Below are positions 43,479 through 53,838 of a stretch of 64,000 nucleotides of DNA, piece after piece. The DNA comes from Cordylochernes scorpioides. Taxonomy: Eukaryota > Arthropoda > Arachnida > Pseudoscorpiones > Chernetidae. Location: the NCBI GenBank assembly GCA_030710605.1, contig CP092874.1, positions 17,324,062-17,388,061 of the forward strand. Direction: 5' to 3'. Every line of letters begins with the position of its first letter. Within the stretch, counting starts at the first letter, position 1. Position numbers and translations under genes: made by a program. The notes below the pieces were generated by a model. It worked only from the letters and a program-made list of their open reading frames with translations, had not been told where the DNA came from and did no database searches.

Positions 43479-45000
43479 GTTAGTCGGGTAATCGCTCTTG
43501 ACATGAATCCTGCCAAGAAGAAAAAGAAGGCCTACAAGCCTACAACCCGCATCGTGAACGTCGCCGACCTGGAGAGGGAAGATGAGATGGTGATCTCACG
43601 CAACTGCAGCATCCTGAGCTCCATTGGCCATCCTGCCCTGAAATCCCTGCATGAGGACCTGATACGCTACATCGCCTCGCGGACTGAAATGATCAAGGCC
43701 CTCGCTACCAATGTAGAGAACCTCACTGACACCCTCGAGTCCTTCGCAGAGTTGGACGAAATTGAGGAGGCCAACAAGCCCAAGACTGCTTGCCGCGGCA
43801 CTCAAACCTGCCCTGCTCCTTCCTGCAATGAAACCAGCTCCCAGACTGACCCAATCAAGCCCGCCACTCCTGCTCCTGCTGCTCTCCCTGCCAAGAAGCC
43901 TGCCTCCTCCCTGCCTGCTCCTGCTCCAACCAAAAGGAAGCAGTCTGAAGCTCCCAACCCGCCTGCAAAGAGGACAAACCTGAATGGTCCTTCAAAACCT
44001 GTGCCTTCCCACGTCTCCAAGCCTGCGGCCGCCCAAGTGATCCTTCATGGAGAAAAATCGGCGGCCCACACAGTGGTCATCTCAGATGACCCACAGGCTG
44101 ACCCAAGGGAGATGCTGAAAACAGTCCGCGCTGCTCACACTCTCCCCCAAGGCGTTTGGGCCTCCCTGCGCACCAAGGGGAAGCTGGTCCTCCATTCCAG
44201 CAATCCTGACACCATCCCTGAGGTTACAACCTCCCTGGCCAGCAAGTTGAATGGAATGAAGGTCCGCCAGCAGAAGGAGATCCTGCCACGGATCTGCCTC
44301 TTCAAAGTGGATGAGGAGACATCCAACTCCACAATTGAGGAGACCTTCCTGGAAACCGCTGCTGTTAGAAAACTTCCTGGGGACAAGGTGGTGCGCGTGG
44401 CGCACCGTTCTGCACCCAGAAACGGGACCTGCACCGCCTTCATCGAGGTGGACCTCAAGACCTTTAGAGCCCTGGGCATTCGCGGGAGGATCGTGGTGGA
44501 TGGAGTAATCCTCAACTTCGAGGAGTCCATCCGCGCCCGCGTCTGCTTCCGCTGTTGTGGCTTCGGCCACAACTCTGCCCAATGCACCAGAGCTCCTAAG
44601 TGCTTCCACTGCGGTGAAGACGGCCATGAAGGCCGAACCTGCCCATCCATTGCTGACCAGCGCACCTCCAAATGTGCCAACTGCTGCTCCCAGGGCCTTC
44701 CTGACAAGCACGAGGCGAGAGCCTCAAGCTGCCCCATCCTGAAGTCTAGGGCCCTCAAGTTCTAGGCTTCAAGGACCTTCTGCCTCCATTATCATCTGCC
44801 ACTTCTCCTGGATTCCTGGCCTATTCAACGCACCCGCCTCACTGCACCCTGGCGCTATTCCCCTGCTTGCCCAACGTTTCTACCACCCCTGCGAGACATC
44901 TCCTGCTTCCACATCCTAGGGTCCCTTGCCACCTGACATCGATTTTGGGCTCAAAAATCATAACTTTTGGTTAGTAGCCCGTAAATAAAGATATTTTCTC
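43479..45000 (+). mobile_element. ORF1-only retrotransposon ('half-LINE')
   Basis: A 1,522-bp insert flanked by the perfect 13-bp duplication TTTTCCCGATGGC (43,466-43,478 and 45,001-45,013). It is much richer in GC than its surroundings. It holds one intact ORF1-like gene and a 3' end with AATAAA near 44,983, but no reverse transcriptase and no poly-A tail. It appears to be an internally deleted LINE copied in trans. Confidence 0.85.
43503..44765 (+). CDS. LINE ORF1-type nucleic-acid-binding protein
   Basis: A 420-residue intact frame that starts 24 bp into the insert. A lysine-rich start (KKKKK) is followed by a helical, probably coiled-coil region at about 35-90, a proline/alanine-rich linker at about 105-180, a region at about 195-345 with the alternating pattern of the RRM-like fold common in these proteins, then three cysteine clusters: CFRCCGFGHNSAQC (348-361), CFHCGEDGHEGRTC (367-380) and a CxxC..H..C cluster from about 392. 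This is the plan of ORF1/Gag proteins of Jockey, I and R1-type LINEs, which coat element RNA. The best start is the ATG at 43,503. Intact frame and high GC suggest a recent, still expressed family. No partner ORF2 lies in the window. Confidence 0.85.
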   Translation: MNPAKKKKKAYKPTTRIVNVADLEREDEMVISRNCSILSSIGHPALKSLHEDLIRYIASRTEMIKALATNVENLTDTLESFAELDEIEEANKPKTACRGTQTCPAPSCNETSSQTDPIKPATPAPAALPAKKPASSLPAPAPTKRKQSEAPNPPAKRTNLNGPSKPVPSHVSKPAAAQVILHGEKSAAHTVVISDDPQADPREMLKTVRAAHTLPQGVWASLRTKGKLVLHSSNPDTIPEVTTSLASKLNGMKVRQQKEILPRICLFKVDEETSNSTIEETFLETAAVRKLPGDKVVRVAHRSAPRNGTCTAFIEVDLKTFRALGIRGRIVVDGVILNFEESIRARVCFRCCGFGHNSAQCTRAPKCFHCGEDGHEGRTCPSIADQRTSKCANCCSQGLPDKHEARASSCPILKSRALKF

Positions 45001-45257
45001 TTTTCCCGATGGCCGGCTCAAATCTTTTGTACATTATTTAAATAAGTTTTTCATTTCTTTTATTCTAACGCCTTAAGCCAGGCAGTACTTTAATCAAATT
45101 ATGTTTTTTATATATTCCATAAGTTCAATTAAAGCATTATCTGATCAACACTATTTTTTATTATTATTCTTTCAAGATTTTTAACCACGACTGCATTAAC
45201 ATAGTGTAATCCTCAATATGATCAAAAATCAAATAGAAATCTCTTTTTTTTTATATA

Positions 45258-45811
45258 TACACCCATACCTCGCTTTGCGTCGGGGTTACGTTCCAAAAAA
45301 ACACGACGCAAATTGAAACGACGCAAAGTAAAAATAAAATTTTGATGGCATGGCGCAATCAAAAACAAAGGTGTTGCCATATTTTAGGGAAAAAAAAATT
45401 AAAGACTCGAATCCAAAATAACGCAACTTCGAAAATCTAACGACGCACAGTGAAAATCAGTAAAAATTAAGCAGCGAGACAACTTCGAAAATCTAACGAC
45501 GCACAGTGAAAATCAGTAAAAATTAAGCAGCGAGACAACTTCGAAAATCTAACGACGCACAGTGAAAATCAGTAAAAATTAAGCAGCGAGACAACTTCGA
45601 AAATCTAACGACGCACAGTGAAAATCAGTAAAAATTAAGCAGCGAGACAACTTCGAAAATCTAACGACGCACAGTGAAAATCAGTAAAAATTAAGCAGCG
45701 AGACAACTTCGAAAATCTAACGACGCACAGTGAAAATCAGTAAAAATTAAGCAGCGAGACAACTTCGAAAAAAACGCAAAACGAAACGAAGCAAAGCGAG
45801 GTATTGGTGTA
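45258..45811. mobile_element. TIR element (MITE) with internal tandem repeats
   Basis: Ends: TA|CACCCATACCTCGCTTTGCG and inverted GCAAAGCGAGGTATTGGTG|TA, about 26 bp. The interior has 'gaaacgacgcaaagtaaaa' and then the 56-bp array. No coding capacity. Tc1/mariner-like ends by TA flanks. Confidence 0.82.
45425..45775 (+). repeat. 56-bp tandem array, 6 units
   Basis: Six units starting at 45,425, 45,481, 45,537, 45,593, 45,649 and 45,705 ('aacttcgaaaatctaacg', 'acgcacagtgaaaatcag', 'taaaaattaagcagcgagac') that look identical, plus a partial seventh. Identity suggests very recent expansion. Confidence 0.93.
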
Positions 45812-45884
45812 TAAGATGTATGTGTGAAAAGTAAGAAATATAGTAAAAGTCAGGTGTTGATATTAAAGAATAAAAAGGACCTAT

Positions 45885-46015
45885 CCTGACCCCTCACAGG
45901 AGCGATTTTAAATGGTAGAGCGCCATCTATTGTAATAAAATTAATCTAAGCGTTGATTTAAGTTTGTTCTATAATATTCGGCCAATCCATTTTCTTGATA
46001 AATCATGATGATTAT
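45885..46015 (-). repeat. hammerhead-element family fragment
   Basis: On the minus strand: 'atcaagaaaatggattggcc', 'ttaaatcaacgcttagatt', 'aatagatggcgctctaccat', '..ggtcagga'. Ribozyme half absent. Confidence 0.55.
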
Positions 46016-46145
46016 ATGTCTTTTTATACCATCTTCAAAGATCATTTCCATAGTTCATTTAGAATAACATCCATTTAAAACTTAAAATAAACTTATATAT
46101 ATTTTTTAAAATAGAGCAATCCATAAATAAATCTTTAATTAAAAA

Positions 46146-46340
46146 GGTATATATATTGGATCAAAATATCATTTATTTTACCAATATTTTAGTTGGCTGT
46201 ACGTCAACCTTTATCAAGGTGTTGTTGTTTTGTGTTGTTGACAAACATTAAATATGTTATAACACCTTGATAAAAGTTGGCGTTCAGCCAACTGAAATAT
46301 TGGTAAAATAAATGATATTTTGATCCAATATATGTATTTT
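46146..46340. repeat. foldback repeat, about 75-bp arms
   Basis: 'ggatcaaaatatcatttatt' and 'accaatattttagttggct' on the left are mirrored on the right up to 'atattttgatccaatatat'. Confidence 0.75.
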
Positions 46341-46464
46341 TAATTAAAAACTTACAATTATAATCATTTAGGCTAATAGATGCAAATTTAAATAATTTGA
46401 ATTATTTAAAGTAGAGTCAGGTTTCAATCAAGACTTGAAACGTCTCCAATATGCCAATGACCAA

Positions 46465-46492
46465 TCAAATACGCGTTTCTAGCCATTGGCCC
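46465..46492 (-). ncRNA. decayed hammerhead-like segment
   Basis: On the minus strand: GCGAGGGCCAATGGCTAGAAACGCG in pieces: 'gcgagggccaat', 'ggctagaaacgcg'. Loop CCAA and GAAACGCG are retained; the CTGATGA box is lost (CAATGCGA). A relic of the family at 63,214. Confidence 0.4.
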
Positions 46493-46509
46493 TCGCATTG
46501 CGGTATAGT

Positions 46510-46660
46510 AGAATAAACTGGCGAAACCGCTGGGAGAGTTCATCATTGATGAGCCAGGCTCTCACAATATTTGTTTAATCGCAGTAAGGATAGTAGAAGT
46601 TTGTTTTATGTGTTAAAGAAACATTTACGCTTCAATTTCCTATATTTAGATGTCGCGTTT
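46510..46660 (+). repeat. GCGAAACC/CTGATGAG family copy
   Basis: CTGGC (46,518-46,522) and GCCAG pair. The second stem reads GGGAGAG with CTCTCAC, a compensated G-C to A-T change at one position. Second box is TTGATGAG. Confidence 0.75.
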
Positions 46661-46892
46661 TTATTTTATAATTTACTAACTATGATTTTGTTAAATTTAT
46701 AAATTTAATTGCCATCTATCGGTAATATTTTACACAAATAAATTTACTGGCAATGTGTTTCTTTTAAATATCATCAAATATTATCTCTATATAAACTTAT
46801 GTCCATAGTTCACTAAACACCCCTAAGCTACCTTCCATAGAAAATACAGGGTATATTCCAAACCAATCCAATACACTAGTAGAGCGGTCTAG

Positions 46893-47030
46893 AGATTAAT
46901 TTGGCGAAACCGCTGAGAGGGTTCACTACTGATGAGCCAAGCCCTCTCATTCAATAACTCATATCATTGCAGTAAGGTCTGTAGAGATAATATTTGATGA
47001 TATTTAAAAGAAACGCATTGCCAGTAAATT
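46893..47030 (+). repeat. GCGAAACC/CTGATGAG family copy
   Basis: TTGGC (46,901-46,905) pairs with GCCAA (46,936-46,940), and GAGAGGG pairs with CCCTCTC. Both helices carry compensated changes relative to the copy at 62,655. Confidence 0.78.
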
Positions 47031-47429
47031 TATTTGTGTAAAATATATATGATTTTGTTATTAAAAATAAGAGAAAATCTGTCAGAAAAGGTTTTATTTT
47101 TCTCGATGTTTCGACAGAAATATTTTGTTCACGTTAGGAAAATATAAAATAAAACATTTGGCAATCTTTTCTAGCCGACATGTGTGTCTTTTATTTTTAC
47201 CAACAATGAATGCCGGCCAGGCAACCTCTACCTTCAAGATAATAATTTGTTAGTCAAATTTTAATATTTATTTTCATAGAAATTTGTTATTCACCTTGGC
47301 AGTGAAGTCTCTTTTATATATCCCATATATAGATTTGAATTTTATCGTATTATATTATTATATAAAGCGCATAATAATTATTCTTTTTTTTATTTTTCTC
47401 AAAGATGGTGTGAAAATTATTATTAATAA

Positions 47430-47605
47430 TTATATGCAAATATATATATTAAAAATAATGAAGGCCCATCATGACCAAAAGCACATGTGCCTTTTTTTCT
47501 ATTGTTTTTTTTTTATTATATATATTCTCTGTTCCACTAGATGGCGCTCTGCCATCTAAAAAAGCACATGTGCTTTTGGTCAGGATATGTCTTCATTATT
47601 TTATG
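47430..47605 (+). repeat. hairpin repeat with AGATGGCGC box
   Basis: 'gaccaaaagcacatgtgc' at 47,470 is mirrored by 'gcacatgtgcttttggtca' at 47,563. Between them is 'ccactagatggcgctctgcc', the distal box of the hammerhead-element family. Confidence 0.65.
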
Positions 47606-48654
47606 CATATATATATGGAACAATTTTTGATCTAATAAAATATTTCCTTTTCGGATATAATAAAAAAAAAAACAAGTATAATATTGATTTCCTATAAAAT
47701 TAGGGGGGGGGGAAATATTATATAAAAGGTAAATATTATAATTATTTTAAAACTAACACGGTCTCGTTAAAATTTGAAGATCCCCGTCAACTAATTATTT
47801 AAATTGGTATCAGACGAAAATTTTCAAGATTTGCTAATTGGACGTACAGAGCTTCAATGATGAGGGAAAAATTAAAATGACGATTTTTGACTTACTCCAC
47901 TCCTGACGTTTAAATTAAAGTGGAGATTTGTGCTGATTTATGCACAATTAGGAAATTCGCCGTAGCAGCAGATAATGACGAGAATATTTTCCGCTCGAGT
48001 TACTTTGGTCGTCTGATTTTAAAACTATCTTCTGCCAATCTTTTCAACTTTTTTTTTCTTCAAATTTTTCTGTTAAAGTTTCGTCTACTCTTGCCTCTAA
48101 TTTGCATAGTGTCAATGTTTGATTGAAACTCTCAGACTTGCAACTAGTATAACTATCGGTTTTATTTGCATACAAAGGTTGAATGAATATATTTACATAT
48201 GTGTATATATATATTGGCATATATATTCGAAACGTTTCAAGTCTTGATTGAAACCTGACTCTACTTTAAATAATTCCAATGATTTAAATTTGCATCTATT
48301 GGACCAAATAATTATATTTGTAAGTTTATTTTGAGTTTTAAATGAATGGTATTTTAAATGAATTTTGGGAATAAATTTTTAGGATAGTAAAAAAAAAAAG
48401 ACATATAATTATAAATATATAATATGCTTCGAGCAATTGATTTTCCGCAAATATCGAATATGGTGTTTTTTAGAACAAATATAAAGTTATGAATCTTGAC
48501 ATGCTGAAATTACAAGTATTAAGTGGGAAACTTACCTGATAGATATAATTTCTCTTTATAATTCTCTCGCCATTAGGTAAAGATGGGATATTGATAGAAA
48601 TAAGAAGGCAGTGAACATTGACCAATTATATCTCAAAGTGATAAATTTGAACTA
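47606..48654. other. unassigned region
   Basis: 48,230-48,300 has an inverted match to 46,360-46,450 ('caagtcttgattgaaacctg'). Otherwise nothing recognised. Confidence 0.4.
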
Positions 48655-48850
48655 TTTTTGATACGCGTAGGATTCTTTAAAAAATAAATCAATTTTCTAC
48701 TGACCTTACTGCAATGATAAAATAATAGGAGGGCCTGTCTCATTAGTGGTAGACCCTCCCATTATTTTATCATTGTAGTACGGGCGGTAGAAAATTGATT
48801 TATTTTAAAAAGAATCGTACGCGTATCAAAAATATTATGGCACGCTAATG
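48655..48850. repeat. GCGAAACC/CTGATGAG family, palindromic copy
   Basis: Arms of about 90 bp ('gatacgcgtaggattcttt' / 'aaagaatcgtacgcgtatc') around 'gagggcctgtctcattagtg'. Ends with 'atggcacgctaatgcat'. Confidence 0.75.
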
Positions 48851-49235
48851 CATTCATATCTCAAAATGAAGAATAAAAACTAAGTCCAGCTAAAGGGGAA
48901 ATTCATGGAAAGAAATATCAAGCTTAGACTTGTTACAAGAACGGAAGATTACATTTATAAATTTAATTGCCTTCTATCAATAATATCTGTAACAAAATGT
49001 TTGGTAATGTGTTTTTTCTCATATATATCATTAAATATCTCTACAGAGATTACTGCAATGATAAAAAGTAGTTAATTGAGAACGGAAGACTTTGGGGGAA
49101 AGATACGAAAGACAGAACTCTCAATTCTCTCTGTCATCCCGAAGTCTGAGATGTTTCAATAAATTGTTCGGGAAGCTGGATAAAAAGGATTATATGTAAG
49201 TATGTACATATGTAAACAAATAAGTCACTTGTAAC
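48851..49235. other. unassigned spacer
   Basis: Nothing recognised. Confidence 0.4.
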
Positions 49236-49437
49236 TACACTCATGGACAACACAAAAGGAAGTTGTACTTTTTACCATGTATATCGGGATTCAGACAATA
49301 ACTCTGAAAGATATTACAGTGACCTTTATTGAAGACGCACAAGATAATCAAGTGTGGAAATTTTTCTGTTTAAAAAAAATAGACGACCGGCGACATCAAA
49401 GACTTTTAAGTTCCTTTCGTTTTTTTCCATGAGTGTA
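49236..49437 (+). mobile_element. single-unit 117-family TIR element
   Basis: TA|CACTCATGGACAACACAAA to ...TTCCATGAGTG|TA, about 200 bp. It has one unit, then the end block 'gacgaccggcgacatcaa'. Opposite orientation to the copy at 1,126. Confidence 0.82.
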
Positions 49438-49744
49438 AATTGTTCCTCTTGTGAGGAGATAATTATATAAATAAGTATTGAATAAAGGGAGGAGCTTGTG
49501 GCGTGTAGCGACATAAGCCCGGGGGAAAGTTTATGTTAAATTCTTGAGAAAGAAAGGTATAAAAGAGATTATATAATGTTATAATTATAACATTTATAAA
49601 ATATCATGATGGATATAGAAGTTAAATTATATCAGTTTTTCTGGGACCGAACAGTTGCAGCCTAGATATAAATGGTGAGCAATTTTTAAAACTCGATATG
49701 TTGACATTATCTTTTCACACAGAGCTTTGAATCCAGCGTAGCAT

Positions 49745-50414
49745 ATCCACTCATGGACCAAACTTAAGGAAGTTGTACCTTTTGCTATTTATATCGGGAC
49801 AATAACTCTGAAAGATATTACAGTGACCTTTATTGAAGACACACGAGATAACCAAATGCATATACACTCATGGACAAAACTTAAGGAAGTTGTACCTTTT
49901 ACCATTTATATCGGGACAATAACTATGAAAGATATTACAGTGACCTTTATTGAAGACACACGAGATAACCAAATGCATATACACTCATGGACAAAACTTA
50001 AGGAGGCTGTACCTTATAGCATGTATATCGGGACAATAACTCTGAAAGATATTACAGTGACCTTTATTGAAGACACACGAGATAACCAAGTGTATATACA
50101 CTCATGGACCAAACTTAAGGAAGTTTTACCTTTTAACATGTATATCGGGACAATAACTCTGAAATATATTACAGTGACCTTTATTGAAGACGCACGAGAT
50201 AACCAAGTGTATATACACTCATGGACAAAACTTAAGGAAGTTTTACCTTTTAGCATGTATATCGGGACAATAACTATGATATATATTACAGTGACCTTTA
50301 TTGAAGACATACGAGATAAGTAAGTGTGAACAAAATTGCCTCTGTCTTCTTTTTTAAAAAATAGACGACCGGCGAAATCAAAGACTTTCCACTTTCTCAA
50401 GCTTTGTCCAAAAG
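49745..50414 (+). repeat. 117-bp family element, about 5 units
   Basis: Starts near CCACTCATGGACCAAACTT, five units, then the end block 'gacgaccggcgaaatcaa' and 'caagctttgtccaaaagt'. A 166-codon open frame results from the 117-bp period. Confidence 0.88.
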
Positions 50415-50682
50415 TCCTTTTATAGGAAGATTGAGCTGGTTGATATTATAAACTAACACTTCGGATAATGGTGTCATTGACCAGAAAATGGTTATTTCAG
50501 GAATGAAGATGATCAATGTAATATTGAAGATAGCGATTTTAATATTGACCATGATAGTAATAACTTTATACGGTGATAAAACTTTATTTTTCAAAAAGGT
50601 TACAAGTTTTTCTCCCAAAAATGTTTCGAATGGTCAGTATATTTATACATATTACTAGACGAATGGCCCGGGCAACGCCCGG

Positions 50683-50959
50683 TGTTCGCCAATCTTCTTT
50701 CTGGCTGGTTCTTCTTATTCACTTTCACTCTTCCGCCCAGAGGTATAGTCAGCGCCAAGGTCTTGTATCAAAATGAAGCGAGTCTACCGAGCTAAACTAC
50801 CGTGAAAACACCAGTCTCACACAGTTCCAAGTCAACACTCACTTTATTCTCAAACACACTATTTATACAATAAATTCATTCACACGTGACCAGGCACTCG
50901 TGGTCAAATATAACAAAAAAACATATATACACAGAGTTATAATAAATTAAACTCTAACA
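50683..50959 (-). repeat. 3' LTR of BEL/Pao element
   Basis: 277 bp. On the minus strand it starts TGTTAGAGTTTAATTT and ends GGCGAACA. Differences from the other LTR were seen near 50,881 (T/A) and 50,910 (C/T). Confidence 0.9.
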
Positions 50960-51223
50960 TTCCTCCCCCCGTTGATGGGTACCATCAAGATCCGGAGGGG
51001 CCACCGGCAGCAGCACCAGCTTCACCAAGGGTCCTCGGAGCACTCCAAATGATGTTCGCACCGATACAACCCGCACCAGGCCGTCCTTCCCAGGATGGGT
51101 CTCCACCACTCTGCCCACAAGCCACCTTGCAGGGGGCATTCTTTCCTCTTTTATCAATACTAACGTATTGACGTCGTCAATGGGAAAGGTGGTCTTCCAC
51201 TTAGCTCCATCATTAGCTAACAC
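50960..51223 (-). pseudogene. pol: BEL pol C-terminal domain remnant
   Basis: The frame reads 'VNTLVLIKEERMPPARWLVG', then 'RVVETHPGKDGLVRVVSVRT' and 'PLVKLVLLP'. This is the characteristic domain downstream of BEL/Pao integrases (VLI.E...PP..W..GRV...PG.DG..RVV.VRT). It ends at the purine tract. Upstream continuity with integrase is broken. Confidence 0.8.
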
Positions 51224-51430
51224 GGCAGCCAGCTCTCTTAATTGATCCTGAGCCAGATAGAAACCTGAACGTAACTGTCGTGCAGCTCCTACAAACTTGT
51301 TCCTTCATCACTATATAGCAGAGTGCAGTGCCCTCTTCGCGCTACAACTCGCTTCAAAGCCGTCTTGATGGTGGGTGTAGAGGCATCTGTGACCATTCAA
51401 GATGTACGGCTCGGGTCACATAGCACACAA

Positions 51431-51640
51431 CTAGACAGATGTAGCCCTTGTCAGTTTTTTTTTACCTCTACCCTTGGACATTCGAAGGTGCACAGGTCCA
51501 GCACAATCTACACCTCTTATTGAGAAGGGTTTACCCGGTGTTAATCTCTCCTTGGGTAAATCGCTCATTAGCTGGCCTGGAGTGACGCGATTGTATCGAC
51601 AACATGTCACGCACTCTCGAATGCATCTTTTCATCTGATC
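51431..51640 (-). pseudogene. pol: BEL integrase fragment
   Basis: 'CIRECVTCCRYNRVTPGQLM', then 'LPKERLTPGKPFSIRGVDC' and 'AGPVHLRMSKGRGKKKL'. This is the C-terminal half of the integrase zinc finger (CxxC), the linker and the first catalytic aspartate region (GVDCAGP). The rest of the catalytic core is missing or frameshifted between here and 51,223. Confidence 0.78.
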
Positions 51641-52279
51641 CTTGCTCTCAGCATCCTATACTTCTGTCTCACGTGGACAGCATCAGGTACACACCTCCGT
51701 GCATAGTCCGCATGTGAACCGCTAGATCAATCATCCGAGCCACCTTTTCTTATGAAGGTAATAGCGCAGGATGTTTTGTTCATATGTCACAGCTTGAGCC
51801 CATTCTAATCTACCGCCGACCCCAAGGATTCCTTGATCGTCGAGGAATCGGCGCTAAACCATAAATCTTGCCCGTGCGCTTCACTGATCCTAAAGTGGGC
51901 AAACTTCTCACATCTTCCCTGAAATGCAGGCACTGAATTACTTGAAATCTTCTCCGATGAGCACTTCTCAGTTCAGCTGTGCCCAAGTGCGACTGATATC
52001 GCTCCGCTCTGTTGCGGCAGTTATGGCAAAAACGCAATATCAGGCCACCTTTCGTATATATCCATTGCAGGTTGAGCTCATCTCTCCGATGGCCACCAAG
52101 AAAGGTGTTTCACTGATGGCTTGAATACTCTGGAGCTCAGTTTGACTTTGGTTCTCAAACATAGGAAGCATTCTAGGCCTTTCTGTGGATTCCGCTGACA
52201 ACCAGGTAGGTCCTGTCCACCAGATGGAAGACTATTTCAGCTCGGACCCAGAATTCCCCGCGAGGCAATATCCGCTGTA

Positions 52280-52815
52280 TTATCTCCTGTAGGAACACAG
52301 CGCCACTCCCTTATTTGTGGACAACTCAATCTCCGCCACACGATTGCCGATGAAAGTGGGGAGATCTCGAAACATAGTTCTTAACCAATTCCAGACCATG
52401 GTAGAATCGGACCAACAGGTATCAATCTCCAGTTTGATATCCAACTCTTCCTTTATATATTTCACTAGTCTGGTCAGCAGAAGAGCTGCGCACAACTCTA
52501 CGCGTGGATTGACATCTTCCGCATGGGAGCCGACTCAGTCTTTGATGCCAACAGTTTTACACTAACTCCATCATCAGTGGGAATTCCCATGTAAACAGCT
52601 TCCGCATAGGCGTCTTCGGAGTCATCACCGAATCCATGCAATTTTATTCCCTGGATATTCCTTCCTAGACCCAACCATCGGGGTATTCTCAACTCCCCAT
52701 GAATATCAGTCCATGTCTCAATCAATGACTCATCTATCGGATCATCCCAATGTAAGTCCGCTATCCACAACCTTTGAACCATTACTGTTCCTGTTACAAG
52801 ACAGGTGTCAACCAT
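52280..52815 (-). pseudogene. pol: BEL RNase H region, two frames
   Basis: 52,498-52,815 reads 'WDDPIDESLIETWTDIH' and 'IPRWLGLGRNIQGIKLHGFG', then DDSEDAYAEAVYM, the start of BEL RNase H (its first acidic residues). 52,280-52,495 continues in another frame with 'MCAALLLTRLVKYIKEEL', 'CWSDSTMVWNWLR' and 'TFIGNRVAEIE'. A frameshift near 52,496 separates them. Confidence 0.82.
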
Positions 52816-53283
52816 CTTAAGGGATGTTCTAACTTGGCGATAAAGGAAAGCATGTCACCCGTGGTAGTCGCCAATGTCTCTTCCAGCGACTGAACTCCAT
52901 ATAAGAAACAGTCTTCAATTAGATCCATGCCAAACCCAATGTCCCTATAACATTGGACTGCCCAAATGCAATCCCTTGTGCGCAATGCTCTCTCGCAATG
53001 TTGCCCAAATCATCAGATTAATTTTTTTAGAATCTATGGTTTCTAGGGCTTTGAAGGCGATTGAGGCCGGAGAGGGTTCGTTTGTTCCATTGTCTTCCTC
53101 TTCCAAGTCTATGCTGGATTCTTGTCTCTTCATGCAAAGTATCCTGGAAGATATGGCTTTAGGGCTCTTTGTTTGAGCTCCTACCTCTACCTTGCTTGAA
53201 GCCCCCACTCCATAAGTCTCCACATCAAGAGGCTCTGAAGGCTGAGAATCTTCAATTGCAGACCTTTCGTCAGAATCTTCCAC
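52794..53283 (-). pseudogene. pol: BEL pol remnant, RT region uncertain
   Basis: 52,794-52,985 carries 'LIEDCFLYGVQSLEETL', which resembles the BEL RT region around the YVDD box, with the box altered, and 'LEHPLRWLT'. 52,945-53,283 is acidic with no clear domain. Assignment rests on order within the element. Confidence 0.5.
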
Positions 53284-53838
53284 CGCAATTTCTGGAACCT
53301 CTTGAGAACATTGAGCTTTACCTCCTGAAGAATCAGGATCTTATGCCGAGGCATCGTCTTTAGGCTCAGAGGTATCGTCTGCAGGCCTAGAGCAGTTATA
53401 GGACTCTGAAATCTTCCTTAGAGATCTCAACCACTCAATATAATAGTCCAATGATCCACAGGATTCGCAATCCTCTCCAGGCTAGCACTTTTACCAGACT
53501 TTCTGGAGACTTGTCTCCTAAATTAAGACCTTTCTCTGGATTAGACACTTGCCCCTTTGGAGAACTGGCCGGAGTATATAACATTGGAGTTATTGCAGCT
53601 CCAGAAACAGTTTCCTTCGATACAAGTTACATTCCATTGCTTGGAAGATATTTGCCAATTGAACCTTTTTCTATTGGCTCTCTCCTCACATAGGTGATCT
53701 GGACAGTGCAACCCTGCTTAGAAAGCGTTTCACCTTCTCCAACCATGCATCATCATTCAACCATCTACTTTTCTTCCGGATATAGAGGCACGGGGCATTC
53801 AACCAAAATCGTCTACAACGATTTCCCGCCCAAAACCA

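Larger units (their letters stand above)
43395..45250 (+). repeat. repeat Y interrupted by half-LINE
   Basis: The left part (to 43,478) and right part (from 45,001) join to match the inverted copy at 40,480-40,790, including 'gccggctcaaatcttttgta' and 'aaccacgactgcatta'. Confidence 0.75.

Noticed and set aside
44082..44758. Minus-strand frames of about 207 codons across the ORF1 gene
   Set aside because: Antisense of a GC-rich gene; no motif, while the plus strand has three clear cysteine clusters.
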